This document shows positions 6,532 to 15,900 of a stretch of 64,000 nucleotides of DNA, one piece after another. Origin of the DNA: Mangrovibacterium diazotrophicum (GTDB lineage Bacteria; Bacteroidota; Bacteroidia; Bacteroidales; Prolixibacteraceae). The notes under the pieces are model-generated. The model was not told where the DNA came from. It saw only the letters and a list, made by a program, of their open reading frames with translations, and made no database searches. Within the stretch, counting starts at the first letter, position 1; every line of letters begins with the position of its first letter. A program made the translations under genes and the position numbers. Location: the NCBI RefSeq assembly GCF_003610535.1, contig NZ_RAPN01000001.1, forward strand, positions 620,001 to 684,000, read 5' to 3'.

Positions 6532-9422
6532 GCTATGGGTATTAATATTTTAAACTCTGTTCCGATTCCTTCTTTCGAGTCAACTGTTAAGCTGCCCCGA
6601 TGTCCCTTGGTGATAATGTCGTAGCTCATACTTAAGCCCAGGCCTGTTCCCTGCCCTGCCGGTTTCGTGGTGAAAAACGGCTGATATATTTTATCGAGCA
6701 CGTCCTTCGGAATACCGCTACCATTATCTGAGACCCCGATTTCAACCCTATCGCCACGCAAAGCAGTCGAGACCACCACCCGGGGCTGGTAATCGTATGG
6801 GTGATTTTTCCGTTTTTCGGACACGGCGTAAAAAGCATTGTTGATGAGGTTCAGCAACACCCGGCCAATATCCTGCGGAACGACATTCACCAATGGAAGG
6901 TTTTCATCAGCCTCTAACTTATAATCGGCGTTGAACGATTTATCCTTGGCACGCAAGCCGTGATAGGAAAGACGCAGGTACTCGTCGGCCAGTTTGTTAA
7001 TGTCGCTTGGTTCTTTTTGACCACTGCTGCTGCGACTGTGCAAGAGCATTCCCTTCACAATCGCTTCAGCCCGCTTACCGTGATGATTGATTTTTAGCTC
7101 GTTATCTTTCAGATCCTGTATAATGGAACTTATTTCTTCTAGGTTTCCTTTTTCGACTTCCTCTTCCAGTTCGGTAATCAGTTCACCGTTCACTTCCGAG
7201 AAGTTATTGACAAAGTTGAGCGGATTCTGAATTTCATGCGCGATGCCGGCTGTAAGCTCACCCAGCGAAGCCATTTTTTCGGCCTGCACCAGCTGCTTTT
7301 GAGTGGCTTTAAGATTTTCGTGCGCCCGTTCCAAGTCGAGGTAGGCTGTTTTCAACTCGGCTGCTTTCTGAAGTTCTACTTCTTTTCGGGCATTTTCAAC
7401 CTTTAATTCGGTTGTCCGTTTTTCCTGTTCAAGGGCTTTCTCCGATAGCTGTTCAACTTCCATAATCCGGTTTTCCAGATCAATCCTTGTCCTGGCCCGT
7501 TCGCGCGCGAGGTAAATAAGCATGGTAAGCGGTAAACTCAAGACACCGGAAAAAATCACGCTGTTTCCAAAAAACTTTGAAATTGAATTAGAAAAAATAG
7601 CGTCGGCTACGAACAATAGCAGCGATATAGAGAAAATTGAGACACCGGTTCCAATGACTATTGCGTTGCGTTTTTTCTGAACAATCGACTTAATGACCAC
7701 CCTAAATCCTTCTACCAGTAGAAGCAAAATAAACGGTACCAACAGATAAGTAAAATCAAACTTCGCTCTTAGTGGTGTAATACTAACGATTGAAATAATT
7801 GTTCCTGAAAAGACAATCGGCCAAAACTGCCGGGGCATTTTTTTGTAAAAAACCGTGTAAAGGAAAAATACATAACTCGCCATGAGTAGCGGAACCAGCA
7901 TAACAATAAGGAGCTGCATGATGTATGTTATTTCCGAAATCTGACGAGTAAAAAAAGCATATGCTATTATCCCGAATATGATGGTGGCCGAACCGGTGTA
8001 CAAGGCGATGAAAAAGTTTTCCTTTCCCTTAAAATAAAAGAAAAACATCATGAGGTTCAGAATGGTGAACGCCAGAAAGAAAACCGGAAACGAAGTCAAT
8101 AAAACAGCACTATCCATGAAGTCAGCGCGCGTTGATTCGCGAAGTTTTTCTTCGCCGCCAATGGCAAAATTGAAGCCGATATTTTTTGCGGGATTGCCAT
8201 ACCTTCTAAAATGCTTCAAGGCATTTTGATTGGAATAGCGAATAGCAATCACTTGAGTGGCGCAGGTGTCCAGAACACCAAAAAAGGGTTCGAAATTGGG
8301 ATTATACAGCATTTCATTTATTGAATCATTACCGATTTGTCCATAGCTTTTAATCAGTTTACCATTCAGATAAATTTCCGAAGCGGCTGTCTGTCGCAAA
8401 CTAAACCCCACCCTTTTGCTATACAAGGTTGAATCGATCTTAATTTCCCGGCGAAACCATCCAATTCCCTTCCATGGTGTTCCTTGTAAACTATCTGCGT
8501 AAAAAAAACTTCTCACCAGAGGCCATGAACCGTCATCAAAGGTTTTTGCCGCCCATGCCAAATCATCTCCTGCGTGATAGCTCCAATTGTCACTCAAACT
8601 AATTCCATATTTCAAAGTATCAAGCCTGTTATTCGAAATCATCCCTTCTGCCGGGATCAGGTCTGTCAACTGACTTCGAACAGCATAAACACGCTCAGGG
8701 AGATAATCTTGTGCCGATTTTTCGATGGTCTCTGCATCCAAAATCCCTTCATAAATATTGAAGGCATCGATTGATCCAAGCCAGGTTGGATTACTGTCAT
8801 AACCACTTTTGCACAAGTAAGCGACCTGTTCTCCCAAATTTGACAGAATGTTGACGGGAAATGGCTCGTTTGACTGTGAGCCAACTAAAAGCCCATCAAC
8901 ATAAAGTTTCAATACCTGATCGTCAAATGTCGTTACAACATGATGAGGTTGTCCGTCATCCAAGGCATTGCATCTGACTGACGTGGAAGTCATCCAGGGG
9001 TTCGAATAGTTTTTACAGGCAATAACCGACCGTGTAAAACCCCGACTTTTTACCGATTGAAAAAAATAATTTGCTATCCGTTGGCCATCCGAGCGACCAA
9101 AAAAGGATAACATCGTGCTGATGTTATTGTCCTTTCCCGCAACGATATAGGCCTCGAATGACAGTGATGAATACGTATTTAATTTGATTAACTGAGCAGG
9201 AAGCTCAATATACTGGCCATTCGCACTGGTGATGTATTTCCCGTTTTCAATTTTACCGCCGTGCATTTGTCCGTCGGCATTACCTACCTGATCGTTCGCC
9301 GAACCATCGTCGAACGTGTAGGAATGCGTCAACACAGCCACTTGAGCCAGCAGTTCCGCGTTACTGAGACATACGATCAACACAATCGAAAACAACATTT
9401 TTATTGCTATAATTACTCTCAT
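6528..9422 (-). CDS. Sensor histidine kinase: LamG + jelly-roll + 7TM + HK
   Basis: 964 residues. After a signal peptide (ending near ELLAQ) comes a LamG/concanavalin-like domain (about 30-240) with HSYTFDDGSANDQVG and HHVVTTFDDQVLKLYVDG. A second beta-sandwich (about 265-420) resembles the sugar-binding domain of GH2 enzymes (GWFRREI, then EIYLNGKLI). About seven membrane helices (430-645) follow, with a coiled coil and then a kinase core. H729 lies in GIAHEIQNPLN; the ATP lid motifs are NLINNAFYA, DNGSGIP and GTGLGLS. It should sense an extracytoplasmic ligand, plausibly a glycan, in the manner of 7TMR-DISM receptors. The start overlaps the previous kinase stop by 4 bp. Confidence 0.88.
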   Translation of the reverse strand: MRVIIAIKMLFSIVLIVCLSNAELLAQVAVLTHSYTFDDGSANDQVGNADGQMHGGKIENGKYITSANGQYIELPAQLIKLNTYSSLSFEAYIVAGKDNNISTMLSFFGRSDGQRIANYFFQSVKSRGFTRSVIACKNYSNPWMTSTSVRCNALDDGQPHHVVTTFDDQVLKLYVDGLLVGSQSNEPFPVNILSNLGEQVAYLCKSGYDSNPTWLGSIDAFNIYEGILDAETIEKSAQDYLPERVYAVRSQLTDLIPAEGMISNNRLDTLKYGISLSDNWSYHAGDDLAWAAKTFDDGSWPLVRSFFYADSLQGTPWKGIGWFRREIKIDSTLYSKRVGFSLRQTAASEIYLNGKLIKSYGQIGNDSINEMLYNPNFEPFFGVLDTCATQVIAIRYSNQNALKHFRRYGNPAKNIGFNFAIGGEEKLRESTRADFMDSAVLLTSFPVFFLAFTILNLMMFFFYFKGKENFFIALYTGSATIIFGIIAYAFFTRQISEITYIMQLLIVMLVPLLMASYVFFLYTVFYKKMPRQFWPIVFSGTIISIVSITPLRAKFDFTYLLVPFILLLLVEGFRVVIKSIVQKKRNAIVIGTGVSIFSISLLLFVADAIFSNSISKFFGNSVIFSGVLSLPLTMLIYLARERARTRIDLENRIMEVEQLSEKALEQEKRTTELKVENARKEVELQKAAELKTAYLDLERAHENLKATQKQLVQAEKMASLGELTAGIAHEIQNPLNFVNNFSEVNGELITELEEEVEKGNLEEISSIIQDLKDNELKINHHGKRAEAIVKGMLLHSRSSSGQKEPSDINKLADEYLRLSYHGLRAKDKSFNADYKLEADENLPLVNVVPQDIGRVLLNLINNAFYAVSEKRKNHPYDYQPRVVVSTALRGDRVEIGVSDNGSGIPKDVLDKIYQPFFTTKPAGQGTGLGLSMSYDIITKGHRGSLTVDSKEGIGTEFKILIPIA

Positions 9423-12400
9423 GCAACGGGTGTATTGAGGGTTATTCTGAATGTTGTTCCGACACTCTCAACTGACTCGACTTCTATCTCTCCGCCATGT
9501 GCCTTTACAATATCGTAGCTTAGACTCAACCCAAGCCCGGTTCCCTGCCCAGTTGGCTTGGTAGTGAAGAAGGGGTGAAAGATTTTTTCTTTGACCATTT
9601 CCGGAATACCTGGACCATTATCCATCACGCTGATTTCGATCTTGTCAGCCTTATGTTTTGTACGAACAATAACTTGCGGCTGGTAGTCCGCGAAGTGAAG
9701 TTTCGATTTTTCTGCAACTGCATAAAAAGCATTGTTGATCAGGTTCAACAACACGCGTCCGATATCCTGAGGAACGATCTCAATGTTAGGAATACTGTTA
9801 TCTGCCTCCAACTCAAATTCAGCATTGAACGACTTGTCCTTTGCACGCAGCCCATGATAGGAAAGCCGCAGGTATTCATCCGCCAGCTTATTGATGTCGG
9901 TGGGTTCCTTTTTTCCTGATCCGGCACGACTGTGTTGTAGCATTCCCTTTACAATCGATTCGGCTCGCTTCCCGTGGTGATTTATTTTTTCAAGGTTCTT
10001 TACAACGTCTTCGATAATCGCTTTCACTTCTTCCATTTCACCATTTTCAATTTCCTCTTGCAACTCCTCCAGTAGTTCAGTACTTACCTCTGAAAAATTA
10101 TTCACGAAGTTGAGCGGATTCTGAATCTCGTGAGCAATACCGGCAGTTAACTCTCCCAACGAAGCCATTTTTTCGGATTGAACTAATTGCGATTGTGCCG
10201 CCTTTAATTCATTCAGCGTAATTTCAATTTTATTTTTGGCTTCTTCCAGCTGCTTAAAATCTTCGTAACGGGCATAGGCGATAGAGAAAGCTTCGGACAA
10301 GGTTTTCACCAATTCAATGTTTTCGATTGATAAATGTTCCCTGTTACCCACGTACAACATTCCTTGTTTGAACGGCACAAAATGAAGGTCTAGCGATTCA
10401 GGTGCCGAAGCCGCACCCTGGTAGCTTTCAGCGGTTTCAATTTGTCCGATCTCCATCATCGATCGGGTCCACTCGACGAATTGCTCGCGATTCCAATGGG
10501 TATGGAAGATTAGTTTATCACGCCAGTGTTCAAGCGTATTGCGGGTTAATTCGTTCGCATCAAAAGCAAGGTTTAAAACAGCGAGAGCCTTGCCTTCCGG
10601 GGTCGACAAATACACTTCAAGTTTCTGCTTATTTTCATTAATGATAAAAACACCACAACGGATAAACGGAACTTCCAGCGCTTTCAACTCACGCCAGATT
10701 ACCGGCGTAATTCGGTTCAGGTCTTCGGAAGTTCTCATACTGGCTATTTCTCCGCGTATTCGATCCAGAGATGCTTGTCTCAAGGCTTCTTTCGCTTGGA
10801 TCTCCGCCTTTTGGATGTCGAGAAACCGAATATAAGCCTGCTCAAACACCTGGGCGAACCGTTTTAAAACTTCTTTTTCACTATCTGTGGGAACATATCC
10901 GGTATGCGAAGGAATAAGCAAGGCTGAATTCTTCGACCATGCAAAGCTCAGTGTATGGTGTTTTTGCACAAACATCCATTGCTTAAATTCTTCCGGGAAA
11001 TACCGGTAATCGGAATTTTCAAAAGCGTATTCAAAGAAGCTGTTCTTTTCAGCGACCGAATAAGCCTTACTAAAAAATTCGTCGCCTCTAAGCTTTGAAC
11101 TCCAGGAATCCTCAAAAATAACATGATCGAAATATGGAAGTAGGTAACTTCCGGAATAGGAAAAATCAGGTGCTGCTATCCAGTGCCTGACATCTTTTGA
11201 GTCTGGAAAATAGGTACAAATAATCACACCACCCGCATCAACTATAATCCCTAAATCGTTTAAACGATCGGCAACGGTCGTTACCACTTCCTGCAATTCA
11301 TTACTTTTCCGCATAGACATTGTCCGTGAACGCACTCTTTCCAATGCCGCTTCAATCTGCGCTTCACGGGTCTGTGCTTCAGCTTTTATCAAATCCTGAT
11401 ACCGGCGGAAGGTGAGCGAGAATACTTTCGTAAACCGAAGAAAAATAGTCAGTTCCTCCTGAGAAATCGGTTTTAGAGTGTAAGCAAACAACATTCCTTC
11501 GCTGAAATTGAACGTATTAATTATCTGCCGCTCAGGATAGTTTTCGACCAAAGGGAAACGATACTCCGATTGTTGTTCGAGCAGATGGTAGTAACTACGA
11601 ATTTGATCGTTACCCACCATCTCATAGGAATAGAAAGCTTGTTGTTGTTGCCAGCTTTCCATCGAGCCCGCAATCATTGGGTGAAATGAAAAATCCAGTT
11701 GACCGTTTATTACGTCCAACACTTGTTGGCTTTCGGGTGACAGTGGTGTTGACCAAATATCAAAAACTGATCCTTTAACATGAGTCGCGATTCCGCACCT
11801 CTCCATTTTGATTCCCAGCCGGCCCAGTTCGTTAAAAACAATGGCGGTAGCATCCGAAATATCCTCGCTGTTTCGCATCGCCATTGCTTTGGCACGCACC
11901 CGTTCCAGCGAAGCTTCGATTTGAGCTTCCCGAGCCTGTTTTTCTGCCCTTTGGAGATCAAGAAATCGGGTGTAGGTTTGTTTAAACTCCTTGGCAAAAC
12001 GTATGAAAATATCGTGCGCGCTTTTATCATGCTCATAAGTGATAAACAGGAGATGGCCAATCTCGAAATAAGCTACATGGTCAATTTGTGAATCAGGAAG
12101 AGAAATTCCCGCCTTTTTTAAATCACGCAACGCATCTCCCAACGCCGGAAGAGATAACAGGTATTCGTAATGCGCAGCACACTCTTCTCCGTTGAATTCC
12201 TTTACATACAACTTTTCTCCGCTGTTGCGATGATCGAAATACTCTTTAAAAAAACTTTCACGGGGTGTTTTATAGAAAGGCAGGTATCCCTTTTCGTTGC
12301 TGAACCATTCGTAATCGCCCTCTTCATCGTCAGCATAAATATGAAAGGCGCACCCCCACGCTTTAATTCCCAAGTCTCGTACTTGTTTGGCCATCAAAAA

Positions 12401-12988
12401 AGCAGCATCACTTAATTCCTCACTTTTTTGCATCGCCATTGTTCGGGCGCGCACCCGTTCCAGCGCCGCCTCAATCTCAAGTTCCCGGTTTTGCCGTTGT
12501 AGCTCAGCCGTTTTTTCATCGACTAACCGCTGCAATTCCTCATTTTTCTTTTTCAACTCGTCCTTGTGCCAGGTATCGCCTTCCGTTTCAACGGCTTTCG
12601 ATCCATGAACATGTGCAACTTTCCAGGTGTTCCCGTCAAACTCAAATACCGAGGTAAGCCGAAGCGGGATGACCTGCCTCGAGCCATCCAAATTCATCGA
12701 TATTTCAAATTCGTCGGTATAAATCGCAGCATCTTCGTCGGGGCTAATTCTCCGATGGATCGGTTTTCGAAGAAATTCAATTTCAATGCCGGCACCTTGT
12801 TCCCGCTGATCAATAACCATTTGTCGAAACCGTCCAATATCCAAAAACTTTTCATCCAGGGTCGATCCAAATCCCTTCAAATCCTCAACTACAAAATCAC
12901 TCATTCTTTCGATGGGAAAATCATAGGCGATTAAATTGATGTAATCGTCGAATGCTTGCTGGAGTTGCTTGGCTTTTGTCGGATTCAT
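9419..12988 (-). CDS. Cytosolic sensor histidine kinase with NTF2 domain and four tandem GAF-like modules
   Basis: The ATG at 12988 is chosen: it begins 7 bp after the upstream stop, and the 21 extra residues of the longer frame lie inside that gene. The protein has 1,189 residues. An N-terminal NTF2/SnoaL-like domain (1-135, ending FDGNTWKVAHVHG) leads into a coiled coil. Four repeats then begin near 171, 356, 545 and 736. Each opens with an IEAALERVRARTMAM-type helix followed by a GAF-like alpha/beta domain. The kinase core has H953 in GIAHEIQNPLN, then NLINNAFYA, DNGPGIP and GTGLGLS. No membrane segments are seen. The next gene overlaps its stop by 4 bp. Ligands are unknown. Confidence 0.87.
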   Translation of the reverse strand: MNPTKAKQLQQAFDDYINLIAYDFPIERMSDFVVEDLKGFGSTLDEKFLDIGRFRQMVIDQREQGAGIEIEFLRKPIHRRISPDEDAAIYTDEFEISMNLDGSRQVIPLRLTSVFEFDGNTWKVAHVHGSKAVETEGDTWHKDELKKKNEELQRLVDEKTAELQRQNRELEIEAALERVRARTMAMQKSEELSDAAFLMAKQVRDLGIKAWGCAFHIYADDEEGDYEWFSNEKGYLPFYKTPRESFFKEYFDHRNSGEKLYVKEFNGEECAAHYEYLLSLPALGDALRDLKKAGISLPDSQIDHVAYFEIGHLLFITYEHDKSAHDIFIRFAKEFKQTYTRFLDLQRAEKQAREAQIEASLERVRAKAMAMRNSEDISDATAIVFNELGRLGIKMERCGIATHVKGSVFDIWSTPLSPESQQVLDVINGQLDFSFHPMIAGSMESWQQQQAFYSYEMVGNDQIRSYYHLLEQQSEYRFPLVENYPERQIINTFNFSEGMLFAYTLKPISQEELTIFLRFTKVFSLTFRRYQDLIKAEAQTREAQIEAALERVRSRTMSMRKSNELQEVVTTVADRLNDLGIIVDAGGVIICTYFPDSKDVRHWIAAPDFSYSGSYLLPYFDHVIFEDSWSSKLRGDEFFSKAYSVAEKNSFFEYAFENSDYRYFPEEFKQWMFVQKHHTLSFAWSKNSALLIPSHTGYVPTDSEKEVLKRFAQVFEQAYIRFLDIQKAEIQAKEALRQASLDRIRGEIASMRTSEDLNRITPVIWRELKALEVPFIRCGVFIINENKQKLEVYLSTPEGKALAVLNLAFDANELTRNTLEHWRDKLIFHTHWNREQFVEWTRSMMEIGQIETAESYQGAASAPESLDLHFVPFKQGMLYVGNREHLSIENIELVKTLSEAFSIAYARYEDFKQLEEAKNKIEITLNELKAAQSQLVQSEKMASLGELTAGIAHEIQNPLNFVNNFSEVSTELLEELQEEIENGEMEEVKAIIEDVVKNLEKINHHGKRAESIVKGMLQHSRAGSGKKEPTDINKLADEYLRLSYHGLRAKDKSFNAEFELEADNSIPNIEIVPQDIGRVLLNLINNAFYAVAEKSKLHFADYQPQVIVRTKHKADKIEISVMDNGPGIPEMVKEKIFHPFFTTKPTGQGTGLGLSLSYDIVKAHGGEIEVESVESVGTTFRITLNTPVA

Positions 12989-12995
12989 GGTCAAA

Positions 12996-15900
12996 TCAGC
13001 TTTTAGGTAATTGAACGAAAAACTTAGTCCCCACTCCCTCTTCGGTTTCAACTTTTAGTTCCCCTCCATGCGCCTTCACAATATCGTAGCTCAAACTCAA
13101 TCCAAGGCCGGTTCCCTGCCCGGTTGGTTTGGTTGTGAAAAAGGGTTGAAAGATCTTCGTCTTGACGGATTCCGGGATTCCGTTCCCGTTGTCTTGTACT
13201 TCAATTTCCAGATTATGGTTCGCCATCCGTAAACTGACAGTTACCGCCGGTTTGAATTCCGGGCTTTGCCGGGCTTTTTCAGCGACGGCATAAAAGGCAT
13301 TATTCATCAAATTGAGCAGCACCCTGCCCAAATCCTGGGGTACCACTTCAATTTTCGGAATATCGTCCGCCGCTTCCAGTTTAAATTCGGCATTGAAGTT
13401 TTTGTCTTTTGCGCGCAGACCATGGTAAGACAAACGCAGATATTCATCTGCCAATGCGACCATATCAGTTAGTTCCTTTTTCTGATCCCCCATGCGCGAA
13501 TGTTCCAGCATCCCGCGTACAATACTGGCCGCACGGGTTCCATGGTGGTTTATTTTTTCGAGGTTTTGGCGGATATCCGTCGCAATTGCTTTTACTTCGT
13601 CCAGATCGCCTTTTTCAAGTTCTTCATGCAGTTCCTCCATCAACTCGTTGCTAACCTCAGAGAAGTTGTTTACAAAATTCAGCGGGTTTTGAATCTCGTG
13701 CGCAATTCCGGCAGTCAATTCACCCAGCGATGCCATTTTCTCGGATTGAATTAATTGCGACTGAGTGGCCTTTAACTCGGCCATGGTCATTTCAATCTCG
13801 CGGGTGCGCTCCCTGACTTTCTCTTCGAGGTTTCCGTAAAGCCGCGCATTCTCAATCGATATGCCGATTTGCCCGGAAAGCATTTGGAGGAGTTCGATCC
13901 GGTTGGCATCAAAAACGCCTTTTAGCAAACTGTTTTCGAGGTACAGCAGACCACTTAACTGCCCCAGTGCCGTAATGGGCAAACACAGAATTGATGCTGA
14001 TTTTTGCTGTTTGATGTAAGGATCATTTTTGAAACGATCCTCCTGCTGTGCATCGTGAATGACCACGCTTTCTTCGGTACGCCAGCAATAGTTCACGACC
14101 GCTATCGGCACAAAATTTTGCTGACTAACCGGCAACGATGGTAGAATCTCTATTCCTTCATTTCCGGAGATACCGACCGCCTCAACACAGAGTTTTTTGT
14201 CTTTCACCAGCAACAGGCAACCGCGCTCGGCACCCGCATTTTCAATGGTAATATGCATGAGCTTTTTCAACAGGCCATCATACTTCACTTCCTCGGCAAT
14301 GCTCTGCGAAGCTTTGATAGCACTCGCCAAATCGAGTGCCGACTTAGTCGATCCTCCGGTGAAAGTTGAAGTTGCTGCTCCCCAAGTTGACGCCGGTGTT
14401 ACCGATTTCACAAACCAATCGGGAAACTGTTCTTCCAACTGGCGGCACTTCAAAGCTGCTCCCCATTCCAAGTAGGCCTGCCAGGCTTTTTGCACATACA
14501 TTTTCTGTTGACCAACGAGACTTGCTGTCGCGCACATATTTGCTGCACATTCATAAGTCAATGCGACTACATGTTTCAAATTCTGCTTTTTAGCCGTTGC
14601 AACAGCCTTCTCATATTCTTTCAGTGCAGTACCAACATCACCTTTCAAAGCATACCATTCGGCTTGCAAGAGCTGCTGCTGCGCAATAAAATTCTCCCGG
14701 CATCCTTCCACCCAATATTTGAAGTTATTGAGATGCGAATTAAACTCCTTCCGATAGTGTTTTTTGTCGCTTTCACTCAGTTCAGCATAACAGGCCGAAA
14801 TAATTAGCGCGATATAAAGACTGTTCTCCGCAATAAGAATATCGCCAATATTATTTTCAGCATATTCAAGCACGACGCGACTTTGGGCTAAAGCCTCCTG
14901 ATTTTGTCCCTGATAAAAGAGCAAAAAGCATTTTGCAGACTGATAAAATCCCAACTTCGTGCGATTTCCCTCGTCTAACAGGCCCTGTTCGAATGCCTTC
15001 CCATTGAAATTTTCATCATCCCAGGTACCTTCTTTGGTTTGTCCGGCCAGGGCCTTTGCCAACTGGTAAAGCGGATAGAAGAAGTCTCCTCCTCCCCGTT
15101 CATTCCGAATCAGTCCCAAATGATCCTGGCTCTCCTCCAACAAGGTTTTCAACTCGTCTCCCAGTGCAAACCGGTAACGAAAAATAAGCGCAACCGTGTA
15201 ACCTGTAAAAATGTTGTCGCCATTCATCACACAGCCCTTCAGGGTCTCCGGAATGTGCTGCAACATCTCTCGGCGGGGATATCGCCAATGCGCGTAAAAG
15301 CAATAAATGGTGTAGGATAAGCGCCACTTTACCACCGGATGCTTCGTGCGTTTGTTCAGTTTCTGCGTAATTTCCCAAATTGAAAAGCCAAGTTTCTGGA
15401 GTTTCAAACCTTCCAGTACCACCACTGCAAAACCAGAGAATCCCCAGCCGCAAGCATTGGAGAATCCGTACTTCAGGTAAAGTGTAATTACTTTGAAAAC
15501 CGACAACATCATCAGGTATCGGTTCTCCTGGTAAGCGCTGGTCGACAGGTCAATCATGAAGGTATTCAATGCGATCATCTCCTCATCGGTCGCTTCGGGC
15601 CGTTTGGCTAGTTGATCGCGATCCCGGTATTTCGTATGAATCAGGAAAATGTACTTCAGCAGTGTATACATCGCAGCCAGTTGTCGGCCCAGCTCGCTTT
15701 GCGGAAAACGAATCCCGTACAAACGGGCAGCCTCCAGCCCGAGGCGTAGCGACTCGCGCGTATTTCCCATTTTCAGGTAAAGTGACGAATGCATGTAGTA
15801 CACATTCAGCTTTTCAAAATTCGTTCGGGCATAACCCAAAATCTCTTTAAATAGTTCTTCAGCTTCATCCGGATTTTCATTCAGGTATTCGCACGTTCCC

